Origin: Pseudarthrobacter chlorophenolicus
GTDB taxonomy: Bacteria > Actinomycetota > Actinomycetes > Actinomycetales > Micrococcaceae
DNA: 64,000 nt
Reading direction: 5' to 3'
Assembly: GCF_000962805.1 (NCBI RefSeq)
Contig: NZ_JZTW01000008.1
Location: 62,001 to 126,000, forward strand
Shown here: piece after piece, positions 15,988-25,191 of the stretch
How positions within the stretch are numbered: position 1 is the first letter of the stretch
Layout of the letters: the number at the start of each line of letters is the position of its first letter
The notes under the pieces: model-generated
What the model was told of the DNA's origin: nothing
What the model saw: the letters and a program-made list of their open reading frames with translations, nothing else
Databases searched by the model: none
Translations under genes and position numbers: made by a program

Positions 15988-17943
15988 ATGTCCGCCACAC
16001 CAGGCACAAGGACCATCAGCAAGCCACCAGGGCAGCCGCCCGAAACGGGGAAGGCTCCCGACGGGAAGGCTCCCGACGGGAAAGGCACGGGGCGTCCCCC
16101 CGGGGCCGCCAACCACAAGGTCACCCCATGGGTGTTCTGGCCCGCAGCAGGCATCATCTTCCTGTTTGTCCTGTTCGCCACGATCTTCCCAACAGCCGCC
16201 ACGGATCTGTTCGGAACCATCCAGGGCAACGTCATCAAATGGTTTGGCTGGTACTACGTGGCGGCCATCGCCGTCTTCGTGGTGTTCGCCCTGTGGATCG
16301 GCCTGAGCCGGTACGGCGACATCAAGCTGGGCAAGGATGAGGACGAACCCGAGTTCTCCGTGATGTCCTGGTTCGCGCTCCTGTTCGCCGCAGGGATGGG
16401 CATCGGGCTCGTCTTCTTCGGGGTCGCGGAGCCGCTGAACCACTTCGCCTCCCCGCGCCCTGGCCTGGAAGGCTCACCCCTGACCCTCGCACAGCAGGCG
16501 ATGACGCAGACGTACCTTCACTGGGGCCTGCACGCCTGGGCCATCTACGTGGTGGTGGGCGTGTCGATCGCTTATGCGGTGCACCGGCGGAACCGCCCGA
16601 TTTCCATCCGCTGGACCTTGGAACCGCTGCTGGGCAGGCGGCGGGTGGCCGGTGCCTGGGGCAACCTGATCGACGTCGTGGCACTGGTGGGCACGCTGTT
16701 CGGCGTTGCCACGTCCCTGGGACTTGGCGTCCTGCAGATCTCGTCCGGCCTGGAACAGGCCAACATCGCCGAGGCCACCACCATGACGCAGATCGGCCTG
16801 ATTCTCTGCATCATCACGCTGACCATCATTTCGGTGGTGTCCGGCGTGGGCAAGGGCATGAAGTGGCTCTCCAACATCAACCTGATCCTGGCCGGGCTGC
16901 TGCTTCTGGTGGTCCTGTTCGCCGGCCCCACGCTGTTCCTGCTGCGCGAGTTTGTGCAGTCGATCGGCCATTATCTGCAGAACGTCCTGGGCCTGACGTT
17001 CAACACCATGGCCTTCTCCGGCGCCGAAGGCGAGGCCTGGCAGGCGGCCTGGACCACGTTCTACTGGGGCTGGTGGATTTCCTGGGCGCCCTTCGTGGGG
17101 ATCTTCATCGCCCGCATTTCCAAGGGCCGCACGGTCCGGCAGTTCGTGGGCGGCGTCCTCCTGGTGCCCACCACCGTGGGATTCCTCTGGTTCTCGGTGC
17201 TGGGCGGCTCGGCCATCCACCGTGAGCTGTTCGGCTCGGGAGGCCTGGTCAGCGCCGACGGCACGGTGGACACCGAAGGGGCACTTTTCACCCTCCTGGG
17301 CAGCCTTCCGGGCGGAGGCGCCCTCACCGTGGGCGCCATCCTGCTGATCGCCATCTTCTTCATCACCTCGGCGGATTCCGGCGCCCTGGTGATGGGCATG
17401 ATCTCCACCGGCGGCGACGTGGAACCACGGAACTGGCTGCGGATCTTCTGGGCACTGGCCTCCGCTGCCGCCGCAATCGCCCTGCTCCTCGCCAACGGCC
17501 TTGAAGCAATCCAGACGGCGGCAATCCTGACGGCGGTGCCGTTCAGCGTGGTCATCATCCTCATGTGCATCTCCACGGCCAAGGCCTTCCACCTGGAACA
17601 CGCCACCCTGATGCGGGCACAGCGGAAGCTGGCCCGCGACCAGATGACAGCCCACGTTACCGAGCACGTCCAGGAGACTATGGCCGACTCGGTCCAGGAG
17701 CACTACCAGGAGCACCTGGCCGACCAGGTCCAGGACCAGATCAGCGAAGCCGTGGAGGCCCAGCTGAGCGAGCGGGCGGCCACTGAAGCTTCCGAAACCG
17801 CTGCACCGGTGCGCAAACCCGCCGCAAACCCTAGCCGGACCTCGGCAAGCAAAAAGGACAGGAAGCGTACGACGACGGGTGCCCGCCCGGCGTCGTACGC
17901 TTCCTTTTTGGTGCGTGGGGCTACAGCCCGCAACGGGCGCTGA
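15988..17943 (+). CDS. BCCT-family (betaine/carnitine/choline) transporter
   Basis: A 651-residue sodium- or proton-coupled osmolyte transporter with 12 membrane segments. Family landmarks include 'FAAGMGIGLVFFGVAEPL', the aromatic 'TFYWGWWISWAPFVGIFIAR' of helix 8 and 'ITSADSGALVMGM'. The N-terminal tail is Pro/Gly/Lys-rich and contains a tandem KAPDG repeat. The C-terminal tail has acidic, Gln-rich helical segments of the kind used for osmosensing in BetP. A strong hairpin terminator lies inside the last codons, so the final ~25 residues may not be ancestral. Glycine betaine, proline betaine or choline are the likeliest substrates. Confidence 0.92.
   Translation: MSATPGTRTISKPPGQPPETGKAPDGKAPDGKGTGRPPGAANHKVTPWVFWPAAGIIFLFVLFATIFPTAATDLFGTIQGNVIKWFGWYYVAAIAVFVVFALWIGLSRYGDIKLGKDEDEPEFSVMSWFALLFAAGMGIGLVFFGVAEPLNHFASPRPGLEGSPLTLAQQAMTQTYLHWGLHAWAIYVVVGVSIAYAVHRRNRPISIRWTLEPLLGRRRVAGAWGNLIDVVALVGTLFGVATSLGLGVLQISSGLEQANIAEATTMTQIGLILCIITLTIISVVSGVGKGMKWLSNINLILAGLLLLVVLFAGPTLFLLREFVQSIGHYLQNVLGLTFNTMAFSGAEGEAWQAAWTTFYWGWWISWAPFVGIFIARISKGRTVRQFVGGVLLVPTTVGFLWFSVLGGSAIHRELFGSGGLVSADGTVDTEGALFTLLGSLPGGGALTVGAILLIAIFFITSADSGALVMGMISTGGDVEPRNWLRIFWALASAAAAIALLLANGLEAIQTAAILTAVPFSVVIILMCISTAKAFHLEHATLMRAQRKLARDQMTAHVTEHVQETMADSVQEHYQEHLADQVQDQISEAVEAQLSERAATEASETAAPVRKPAANPSRTSASKKDRKRTTTGARPASYASFLVRGATARNGR
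16051..16080 (+). repeat. Tandem 15-bp repeat in the BCCT N-terminal tail
   Basis: AAGGCTCCCGACGGG occurs twice head to tail and encodes a duplicated KAPDG motif in the cytoplasmic tail. The length is a multiple of three, so copy-number changes would keep the frame. Confidence 0.85.
17860..17909 (+). terminator. Intrinsic terminator inside the BCCT coding tail
   Basis: AGGAAGCGTACGACG pairs with CGTCGTACGCTTCCT around an inner GC-rich part, followed directly by TTTT. It ends 34 bp before the annotated stop, so a terminator is being read as coding sequence. It belongs to the recurring GACGACGG hairpin set. Confidence 0.82.
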
Positions 17944-17969
17944 TTCGCGGCTGCGGCTAGGATCGCGGC

Positions 17970-19121
17970 ATGGGGTCAGCGGGGGAATTGTTCGAGGGAG
18001 AGCCAACAGGATTGCCGGAGCCCATGGCGCTCGGCAGCGCAACCTACCGGCTGGCGTCGGACCCGGCTCCGCCTGTCAGGCACCTTGGCGGCTACGAGCG
18101 GTTCGTCGCGTTCTGCGCGGGCCAGGGCGTCGAGGCCGTGGAGCTTGCCGCGGATCCCGTCAGGCTCATTGGATTCTTGCGCACCTTCGGCAAGGACATC
18201 GCTGCCGATGCGGGGCTCAAGCAGGCGGCAGGCGTGTTTGCGGGCAACACCCTGGCACGGGCCAGGCCGGATGCGGCATGGACAGCGTACGAGGGCGCAC
18301 CCGCCATGGTGGGGACGGACGACCTCCGGTTCGAAGTCGGCCGCCTGCTCGACGCCCTGCGCGAAGCGGACGAAGCATCACTCCAGGGGTTCATTACTAA
18401 AGTGTCCGAGTGGGCCGGGGATAGGCCGGATCCGCCGATGATGCATCCTCAGCCTGCATTCCTCCCGGCAGCCCCGGGCTACGTCCGGCCCGGCCTTCCG
18501 GAGGATACGTACTACGCCGAAGACGGCACCGTCATTCCCTACGGCCGGAGGTGGGGCGACGGGCCGCCTGACCCGGACTCATACAGCGTCACCAGCCACA
18601 CCGAGAGGTTCGCGGGGCTGCACCTGGTGGCCCGCGCCGTCATCGATCACCTGGCGGCCGTGTACGACGTGGAAGTCCGCGAGGACAATGCTGTGACTGC
18701 CGACTTGCTGGTGGATGTCCGGGACGTAGTCGCCGCTGTGAACGTCACGCCGCAAGACCCCGGCGCAGCCCCGCTGACCTTCGTGCTGACCGGTTTTCCT
18801 GGAGTTGTGGTCCACGCGGGCGCGCTGCACGATTTTCCTTTTCCCGTGTGTGGCTGCGATGCGTGCGACGAGACCGTGCTGACACAGGCCGACCGGCTGG
18901 AGCGGCTGGTCCTCAGCGTGGCGGCCGGCGGATATGCCGAACGCTACCCGGTGGGACGCCGGCGGTGGCGGGAATATGCGCTGACGGCGTTCGACGGATC
19001 CGGCGCGGAAAGCGGCAAAGGCGAGCCCGGCCCCATCGACGAAACCAGACTCCAGGAGGCGGAAATCCGGCTCAGGGACGTCCAGGGCGGCTGGGCGCCC
19101 TGGCCGTTACGGCGGCGCTAA
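17970..19121 (+). CDS. DUF6226-like protein of unknown function
   Basis: A 383-residue soluble protein. The C-terminal half (about 200-340) carries conserved-looking 'HTERFAGLHLVARAVIDHLA', 'PLTFVLTGFPGVVVHAGALH' and the striking 'FPVCGCDACDETVL' cluster with three cysteines. This pattern resembles actinobacterial DUF6226 proteins; the match is from memory. The N-terminal 150 residues look like a separate helical domain. A tyrosine- and proline-rich linker ('YYAEDGTVIPYGRRWGDGPP') joins them. The cysteine cluster could bind metal, but this is inference. Confidence 0.7.
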   Translation: MGSAGELFEGEPTGLPEPMALGSATYRLASDPAPPVRHLGGYERFVAFCAGQGVEAVELAADPVRLIGFLRTFGKDIAADAGLKQAAGVFAGNTLARARPDAAWTAYEGAPAMVGTDDLRFEVGRLLDALREADEASLQGFITKVSEWAGDRPDPPMMHPQPAFLPAAPGYVRPGLPEDTYYAEDGTVIPYGRRWGDGPPDPDSYSVTSHTERFAGLHLVARAVIDHLAAVYDVEVREDNAVTADLLVDVRDVVAAVNVTPQDPGAAPLTFVLTGFPGVVVHAGALHDFPFPVCGCDACDETVLTQADRLERLVLSVAAGGYAERYPVGRRRWREYALTAFDGSGAESGKGEPGPIDETRLQEAEIRLRDVQGGWAPWPLRRR

Positions 19122-19253
19122 GCGGCAGCACTGGGTAGCGCACATCAGGAATTCGGAGCCGCAAGGCTGAGGACGAGAATCTGAGGAGCGGGTTCAGTGA
19201 AGCCTTGTCAGGAGAGCGACGGCGACCAAACCCAAACTGGCCGCTGCCTTTTG

Positions 19254-20120
19254 TCAGCGGCCGCCCTCCTGCAGGTTGTCCAATTCCGCTTCCAGTTGCC
19301 GGGTGAGGCTCCTCAGGCGCCGCAGGTGCTCCTGGCTGACACGGCCGGGCTGGGAGGTAACCTGCGCGTCTACATCAAACACGGTGTTGGGGCTGTGCCA
19401 CACATTGAACCACTCGAGGCCGTGTCCCAAGGCGTCCCGGGTGACACCCTGAAGCAGCAGAACCGGCTCCCTGGCATTGATGCCGAGCATCGTCGCCAGC
19501 TCTGGATCTGCTGAAACGGCCTGCACCTGGCGGGGACCACCGGCCGGATGATACCCATGGTCGCGCATGAGCCCCAGGAGCGACGTGTCTTCAAGCAGCT
19601 CAGCGGTGAAGTGCGGGAAGAAGTCCCGCGGCACCCAGGTCCGCATGAAGGCCACCGGAAGGTCATCAAGGTAGCGGACGCGTTCAATCCTCCACGTGTT
19701 GTCCGTGTTCAACGCGTCGATCCCTGCCTGTGGAGGGGTGGCCGGCTCAACCGTTATGACGTGGGTACGAAGGCGCTGGCCATGCGCGGCCGCCTGTTCG
19801 TCCAGGCCACCCGCCTGTTGTACGTGCCGCCGCAGCACCGGCGTAGCCGCCACCACACTGCCGCGGCCCCGCTGCCGTCGTATCAGCCCGAGATCGGCCA
19901 GGCCGGCCAGCGACTGCCGTACAACGCTGCGTGAGACCCCGAACTGACGCTGGAGTTCCTCCTCCGTGGGCAAGGACGCCCCGGGGGGAAGCGCCAGGTC
20001 AACGATCTGGCGGTGCAGGATGTCCCGGATTTGGGCATGCAGGGGGCCGCCTTCCTCCCGGCTCAGCCGGCCGGTGCGCACCGGCCCGGTGGCGCCAGTT
20101 TCTGTCGGTCCCACGCTCAC
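19254..20120 (-). CDS. GntR/HutC-family transcriptional regulator (UTRA domain)
   Basis: A 288-residue regulator. The N-terminal winged helix ('LHAQIRDILHRQIVDLALPP' then 'LQRQFGVSRSVVRQSLAGLA') is typical GntR. The C-terminal UTRA ligand domain spans about 110-270, with 'WRIERVRYLDDLPVAFMRTW'. I choose the GTG at 20120, 5 nt after AAAGGAG. It is divergent from the RuBisCO-like operon and a 9-bp-arm palindrome lies between them. It is almost certainly the local repressor, released by a pathway intermediate. Confidence 0.88.
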   Translation of the reverse strand: MSVGPTETGATGPVRTGRLSREEGGPLHAQIRDILHRQIVDLALPPGASLPTEEELQRQFGVSRSVVRQSLAGLADLGLIRRQRGRGSVVAATPVLRRHVQQAGGLDEQAAAHGQRLRTHVITVEPATPPQAGIDALNTDNTWRIERVRYLDDLPVAFMRTWVPRDFFPHFTAELLEDTSLLGLMRDHGYHPAGGPRQVQAVSADPELATMLGINAREPVLLLQGVTRDALGHGLEWFNVWHSPNTVFDVDAQVTSQPGRVSQEHLRRLRSLTRQLEAELDNLQEGGR

Positions 20121-20219
20121 TTTGACTCCTTTGCCGCTCTGGAAATGATAGCCCTCCCGCCGGGCCGGGCCGGGCTGAACGGGAAAGTCAGCTCTTGACG
20201 TGACTCGCACCACTAGATA

Positions 20220-20244
20220 TTGTACGTATCAAAGGTACGTACAA
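20220..20244. promoter_or_regulatory. Palindromic operator between gntR and the RuBisCO-like operon
   Basis: TTGTACGTA and TACGTACAA are perfect 9-bp reverse complements separated by 7 bp. Each arm itself contains the self-complementary GTAC/TACGTA core. The site is about 55 bp upstream of the RuBisCO-like start and 100 bp from the regulator start, a good location for repression of both promoters by the GntR protein. Confidence 0.75.
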
Positions 20245-20299
20245 CTTAGCAATGAAGCAGTTGTCGGACCCGCACGATTCAACCCGTATTGGAGTTTCC

Positions 20300-21565
20300 A
20301 TGCGCGATCCGCGCTCGGTGCGTTGCACCTACTACTTAGAGTCCGAAATGGATCCGGAGAAGGCTGCCGCCATCATGGCTGGCGAGCAGTCCAGCGGCAC
20401 CTTCCTTCCCGTGCCGGGTGAGTCGGCCCGGATCCGCGAGCGGCATGCAGCACACATCGTGGAGGTGCAGGAACTCGGCTTCTGCAAGCCGTCCCTTCCC
20501 TCGCGTGCCAACCCTGAAAAGGTCCGCGCCGCATTGGTGACCGTTGATTTCCCCATGGAAAACGTCGGCGCCGACCTGGCCACGCTGCAGACCGCCATTG
20601 CCGGCAACCTGTTTGAGCTGGGCGACCTATACGCCTGCAGGCTGCAGGACATGGTCCTCCCGGAAGACTTCGTGGCCGCCCACCCGGGGCCCGCCTTCGG
20701 TATTGAAGGGACCCGCAAGCTGATCAGTGACGTCCAGGGCGTAATGGTCGGCACCATCGTCAAGCCCAACATCGGACTCTCCGAAGAGGAGTTCCGCCTG
20801 GTGGTCCGCGACTTGGCGTTGGCCTCGATCGACCTGATCAAGGACGACGAGCTGATGACCGACCCCGCCTACCTGCCGCTGGAACGCCGAGTGGCGGTGG
20901 CCACGGAAGAGATCCGTGCCGCCGAGCAGCTGACCGGCCACTCCACCATGTACGCCTTCAACATCACCGGCGACCTCGCCGGGCTGCAGAAGCGCCACGA
21001 CACCGTGGTCAAGGCCGGGGGCCGCTGCGTCATGCTGAACATCCCGGTCATGGGGATGCCTGCCTTGGCCCTCCTGCGCAGCTTCGCCGAGGTGCCCATC
21101 CACGGCCATCGTGCCGGCCTCGCCGCATCCATGCGGTCCAAAGCGCTGGGCATGGATTACCGGGTATGGCAGCAGATGGCCCGGTTGGCCGGCGCCGATC
21201 ACCTGCACGCCAGCGGCCTGGGCAGCAAGTTCTACGAACTCGACGACGAGGTGGCCGAGAACATCCGCGGCCTGCTTAAGCCGCTGGGCCAGACCGTCAC
21301 ACCGCTTCCTGTCCTCTCTTCCGGGCAGAACGTGACCACTCCCGGGCCTACGTTCGAGGCGATCGGCTCGACGGACCTGATGATGCTCGCCGGCGGCGGC
21401 GTCGCGGCCCACCCGGACGGACCCGGTGCGGGCGTCCGCAGCCTCCGCCAGGCATGGGAGGCGGCCGTGGACGGCATTCCACTGCTGACGGCAGCCACCC
21501 GGCGGGCGGACACTGGAGATGACTCCCTACTGCATGCGGTCCAAACATTCGGGAAAGGTGCCTGA
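20300..21565 (+). CDS. RuBisCO-like protein (form IV), probable sugar-acid phosphate decarboxylase/isomerase
   Basis: A 421-residue RuBisCO large-subunit homologue. Key residues aligned by eye with RuBisCO are kept: Lys155 in 'TIVKPN', the carbamylation/metal box 'IKDDE' (Lys181, Asp183, Glu184), 'IHGHRAG', the loop-6 lysine in 'GLGSKFYEL', and 'LSSGQN'. With the metal site intact it should bind Mg2+ and form an enediolate. It is not expected to fix CO2: the neighbours are a DUF1537 kinase, a dehydrogenase and a sugar-acid permease. Similar proteins act in apionate catabolism (OiaX type). The ATG at 20300 has GGAG 5 nt upstream; an ATG at 20252 lacks one. Confidence 0.88.
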   Translation: MRDPRSVRCTYYLESEMDPEKAAAIMAGEQSSGTFLPVPGESARIRERHAAHIVEVQELGFCKPSLPSRANPEKVRAALVTVDFPMENVGADLATLQTAIAGNLFELGDLYACRLQDMVLPEDFVAAHPGPAFGIEGTRKLISDVQGVMVGTIVKPNIGLSEEEFRLVVRDLALASIDLIKDDELMTDPAYLPLERRVAVATEEIRAAEQLTGHSTMYAFNITGDLAGLQKRHDTVVKAGGRCVMLNIPVMGMPALALLRSFAEVPIHGHRAGLAASMRSKALGMDYRVWQQMARLAGADHLHASGLGSKFYELDDEVAENIRGLLKPLGQTVTPLPVLSSGQNVTTPGPTFEAIGSTDLMMLAGGGVAAHPDGPGAGVRSLRQAWEAAVDGIPLLTAATRRADTGDDSLLHAVQTFGKGA

Positions 21566-21566
21566 C

Positions 21567-22865
21567 ATGCCGGCTTTTGGTTTCGTCGCGGACGACCTTA
21601 CGGGAGCCGCCGATGTCTTGGCCCAGGCACACCGCTATGGTCTCGAAGCAGCCTTGGTCATCGGTGACGCGCCGTTACCCACGGACGTTGACGTCGTCGG
21701 ATTCGCCGGACCGGCACGCTCCCTGTCAGGAGCAGCTTTCGACACCCTGGTGGGCCGGGACCTCGCAGGAATCGCAGCCCTGAACCTGGACGTGCTCCTC
21801 TACAAGGTCTGTTCAACCTTCGACAGCTCCCCCACGCTGGGCAGCATCGGCCGGGGCATCGAACTGCTGCATGAGCAGTTCCCGCTGCATGGTGCAGTCC
21901 CGGTAGTGCCTGCCCAGCCTGGCTTTGGCCGGTACACGGCATTCAGCAACCACTACGCCACGTACTCGGGCCAGGTCTACCGGCTGGACCGCCACCCGGT
22001 CATGTCCCGGCACCCTTCCACTCCGATGTCCGAGGCAGACCTCCGCGAAGTCCTGGCCGGTCAGCTCGCCTCCGGCACGGGTCCGGGTGCGATCCACCTG
22101 CCGGCCTACGCGGACGGCACTTTCAAGGACGCCTGGGCCGAGCGGCGCCGGGAACAGGGAGCACAAGCCTTCGTGGTCGACGCCGTTGACGAGCTCCACA
22201 TGGATGCCGTCGCGGAAGCCCTCACGCGGGAAGAACACGGCCACGGGCCATCGCTCGTCGTCGGTTCCGGCGGCATCATGGCAGCCCTGGCCAAGACCGT
22301 CTCCGACCATGCTCCGGCGGGGCCCGGGCCGCAACAAGCTTCCGGACCCGCCCTGGCAGTCAGTGCCTCGGCATCGAGTACGACGGCGAACCAGATCAGT
22401 GATGCGGTGGAGCACGGTTGGGTGGAGGTACCTGTGCCCGCGGAACTACTGGCACGCCACGACCCTGAGCTTGTGGCCGCACTGGACAAGCGCGTGGCGG
22501 CGGAGCTCCTGGCCGGCAACAACGTGGTGGTCCATACGACCCGGGGCGCGGCGGACCCGCGCTACGGTGCAGGCAAACCCGTCGACGCCGGGTACGTCGG
22601 CACACTGATCGGCGGCATCGCCGCCCGGACGGCCGCTGCCGGCCTCACCCGCGACATCGCCGTCTGCGGCGGGGACACCTCCAGCCATGCCCTGATCGCC
22701 ATGGGCGTCCGCCAGTTGAGGGTTTCCAGCCAGTTTGTCACCGCCGGGCCGGTCCTCCGCGCCGACGGCGCCTCTGCCGTCGCCGGATGCCGCCTGCTGC
22801 TCAAAGGCGGCCAGGTTGGTCCCATCGACATCCTGCGCCGGTTTGCCGGCGAGCCCCTGAACTAA
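21567..22865 (+). CDS. Four-carbon acid sugar kinase family protein (DUF1537)
   Basis: A 432-residue kinase. The N-terminal substrate loop 'FVADDLTGAADVLAQA' carries the family's DDLTGA signature (Asp9, Asp10). The C-terminal nucleotide-binding part includes 'GSGGIMAALAKTV' and 'DIAVCGGDTSSHALIAMG'. Family members (OtnK, DenD, OiaK) phosphorylate four-carbon acid sugars such as erythronate, threonate or 3-oxo-isoapionate. Its start lies 1 nt after the RuBisCO-like stop, so the two are coupled. It probably makes the phosphorylated substrate used by the RuBisCO-like protein. Confidence 0.88.
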   Translation: MPAFGFVADDLTGAADVLAQAHRYGLEAALVIGDAPLPTDVDVVGFAGPARSLSGAAFDTLVGRDLAGIAALNLDVLLYKVCSTFDSSPTLGSIGRGIELLHEQFPLHGAVPVVPAQPGFGRYTAFSNHYATYSGQVYRLDRHPVMSRHPSTPMSEADLREVLAGQLASGTGPGAIHLPAYADGTFKDAWAERRREQGAQAFVVDAVDELHMDAVAEALTREEHGHGPSLVVGSGGIMAALAKTVSDHAPAGPGPQQASGPALAVSASASSTTANQISDAVEHGWVEVPVPAELLARHDPELVAALDKRVAAELLAGNNVVVHTTRGAADPRYGAGKPVDAGYVGTLIGGIAARTAAAGLTRDIAVCGGDTSSHALIAMGVRQLRVSSQFVTAGPVLRADGASAVAGCRLLLKGGQVGPIDILRRFAGEPLN

Positions 22866-22918
22866 CACACCTCAAGACACCTCTCACGCATCACCAGACC
22901 CCATGAAAGGCGGCCCCC

Positions 22919-23962
22919 ATGCGGGCAGTAGTCAAGAACGCAGCCGAGCGGGGCGTCCAGTACGTCACCGATGCCGGCGACCCCAAGGCAGCAGAAGGCT
23001 CCGTCGTCATCGAAGTCGGCGCGGCCTCGCTGTGCGGCACCGACCGTGAACTGTACGAATGGACGCCCTCCGCACAAGCCTTCAACCTCAACCTTCCGGT
23101 CACCCTGGGTCACGAAGGCGCGGGCACAGTCGTCGAGATTGGCCCCGGTGTCACCGGGCTCAAGGTGGGCGACCAAGTGGCGCTGGAAAGCCACCTGACC
23201 TGTGGCCAGTGCTTTCCCTGCCGCACCGGCGACGCCCACACCTGTGAACGCACCGGCATTCTCGGCATGCACATCGACGGTGTCTTCGCCGAGTATGCGG
23301 CGGTCCCCCAGGACATCTGCGTCAAACTCCCCACCGGGCTCTCGCTCGAATCCGGGGCATTGCTGGAAGCTGCCGGCGTCGCGGTCCACGCCATCCAGCG
23401 CGCCAACTACTCCGTGGCAGGACGGGCCGTGTTGGTCAGCGGCGCCGGACCGGTGGGACTGGTGGTGGTGAACCTCGCGCTGCTGATGGGCGCCAGCCAC
23501 GTCATCGCCGTCGACCCCAACCCCTACCGCCGTGCCCAGGCCGAAAAGCTTGGCGCCACTGCGCTGCACCCCTACGACGGGATCGTGGAGCGCTGCCGCG
23601 AGCTGACCGGCCACCGCGGCGGATTCGACGTCGCCTTCGAATGCTCGGGAGCCCCCGGCACCCTGGCCACGCTCTTCGAAGCCGTCCGCCGGGAAGCCAC
23701 CGTCATCACCGTTGGCCACCCGAGCCGCCCGGCCGAGGTGGACATCGCCGCCTTCATCAACAAAAAGGGCATCACCCTGCGCGGCATCTTCGGCCGCCGG
23801 CTCTGGGAAACCTGGGAACAGAGCCTTCTGCTGCTCGACTCTGGCAAGCTCGAGCTGGACTGGCTCATCACCCACCGCAAGAAGCTCAGCGAGATCGACG
23901 AAGCCGTCGAGCTGCTCACCGGCGACGCCTGCAAAGTCCTGCTCATCCCGGGCCTGGGCTAA
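22919..23962 (+). CDS. Zinc-dependent medium-chain dehydrogenase
   Basis: A 347-residue MDR enzyme. Catalytic zinc ligands are in 'SLCGTD' and 'GHEGAGTV'. The structural zinc lobe is present ('CGQCFPCRTGDAHTC', four Cys). The Rossmann motif is 'VSGAGPVGLVVV'. The ending 'KGITLRGIFGRRLWETW' resembles L-threonine 3-dehydrogenase and other polyol or sugar-acid dehydrogenases. It follows the kinase by 53 bp. It probably oxidises the imported sugar acid to the 3-oxo compound that the kinase then phosphorylates; this order is inference. Confidence 0.87.
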   Translation: MRAVVKNAAERGVQYVTDAGDPKAAEGSVVIEVGAASLCGTDRELYEWTPSAQAFNLNLPVTLGHEGAGTVVEIGPGVTGLKVGDQVALESHLTCGQCFPCRTGDAHTCERTGILGMHIDGVFAEYAAVPQDICVKLPTGLSLESGALLEAAGVAVHAIQRANYSVAGRAVLVSGAGPVGLVVVNLALLMGASHVIAVDPNPYRRAQAEKLGATALHPYDGIVERCRELTGHRGGFDVAFECSGAPGTLATLFEAVRREATVITVGHPSRPAEVDIAAFINKKGITLRGIFGRRLWETWEQSLLLLDSGKLELDWLITHRKKLSEIDEAVELLTGDACKVLLIPGLG

Positions 23963-24033
23963 CCCACCAGCATCGGAACAAGGCGCCCCCACCGCACAGT
24001 TCCACCCCCACTTAGCATTCACAGGAGAAATCA

Positions 24034-25059
24034 ATGTCGATTCCCATTAAGAAAGCCCTGGAGAAGGTCCCCGGCGGCATGATGCTGGTGCCCCTCGGCA
24101 TCGGCGCCGTCATCCACACCCTGGCACCGGACGCCGGAAAATTCTTTGGCTCCTTCACCGGCGCCTTTTTCACCGGCCTGGCGCCGCTGCTGGCCGTGTT
24201 CTTCGTGTGCCTCGGCGCCACCCTGGAGATCAAATCCACGCCGTACATCCTCAAGAAGGGCGGCGTGCTCCTAGGATCCAAAGTGCTGTTCGCGGTCCTC
24301 GTCGGCGTCATCGCCGGTCGCCTGCTCGGTGAACTACCCATCGAAGCCGGAGTCCTTGCGGGCTTGTCCACGCTCGCCCTCGTGGCCGCGCTGAACGACA
24401 CCAATGGCGGGCTCTACATTTCACTGATGGGACAGTACGGCCGCAAACGCGACGCCGGGGCCTACTCCATCCTGTCGCTCGAATCCGGCCCCTTCCTGAC
24501 TATGGTCACCTTGGGCATCGCCGGCCTCGCGGCTTTCCCGTGGCAAGCCCTGGTCGGTGCCATCCTGCCCCTGGCCCTGGGCATGCTCCTGGGCAACCTG
24601 GACAAGAACATGCGGAACCTCCTGGCTCCGCTGGTCCCCGCCATGGTGCCGTTCCTGGGACTCGCCCTCGGCCTGACCATCAACCTCAACGCCGTCGTTG
24701 AAGCAGGACTGCTCGGCATCGCCCTTGGCCTCTTCGTGGTCTTCGTGGGCGGCACGGTGCTGCTGCTGGCGGACAAACTCACCGGCGGCGACGGCGTGGC
24801 CGGCCTCGCCGCGGCCACCACGGCAGGCAACGCCGCGCTGGTTCCTGCCATCGTGGCCACCGCCAACCCCGTGTACGCCCCAGCAGCCGAACACGCAACC
24901 GTCCTGGTGGCAGCCTCCGTCGTCGTCTCCGCCATCCTCTGCCCCATAGTGACCTCAGCCTGGGCACGCAAGGTTCAGAAGAGGGAGCAGCGCGAGGACG
25001 TCCCTGAGGGCCGGGAGCAGGAAACACCGGCCCACCACGGGGTAGAACCGCAAAACTGA
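24034..25059 (+). CDS. 2-keto-3-deoxygluconate permease family transporter (KdgT-like)
   Basis: A 341-residue permease with about 10 membrane segments. Family-typical stretches include '[19 protein letters not shown]', '[20 protein letters not shown]' (seen here as [10 protein letters not shown]) and '[14 protein letters not shown]'. KdgT proteins import 2-keto-3-deoxygluconate and related sugar acids by proton symport. The C-terminal tail is hydrophilic and acidic. It closes the GntR-controlled operon and is followed by a hairpin. It is the likely entry route for the substrate. Confidence 0.88.
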   Translation: MSIPIKKALEKVPGGMMLVPLGIGAVIHTLAPDAGKFFGSFTGAFFTGLAPLLAVFFVCLGATLEIKSTPYILKKGGVLLGSKVLFAVLVGVIAGRLLGELPIEAGVLAGLSTLALVAALNDTNGGLYISLMGQYGRKRDAGAYSILSLESGPFLTMVTLGIAGLAAFPWQALVGAILPLALGMLLGNLDKNMRNLLAPLVPAMVPFLGLALGLTINLNAVVEAGLLGIALGLFVVFVGGTVLLLADKLTGGDGVAGLAAATTAGNAALVPAIVATANPVYAPAAEHATVLVAASVVVSAILCPIVTSAWARKVQKREQREDVPEGREQETPAHHGVEPQN

Positions 25060-25105
25060 CCCCAGCGCTCCGTCCGGACTGATCCGGACAAAATCCGGGA
25101 AAGAG

Positions 25106-25147
25106 ACGACGGCGGGACGCGGCTTGGGAGCCCCGTTCCGCCGTCGT
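25106..25147 (+). terminator. Hairpin terminator after kdgT-like gene
   Basis: ACGACGGCGG pairs with CCGCCGTCGT around a GC-rich loop of 22 nt with further pairing. It shares its core with the hairpins at 8977, 17860 and 29733. Confidence 0.68.
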
Positions 25148-25191
25148 TCGTTCACCGGACATTCCCCGCCGCACAGCTGACAAGGACCGCC

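Noticed and set aside
20300..21565. RuBisCO-like protein as a CO2-fixing RuBisCO
   Set aside because: The operon has a sugar-acid kinase, dehydrogenase and permease and no phosphoribulokinase; overall it reads as a form IV protein.
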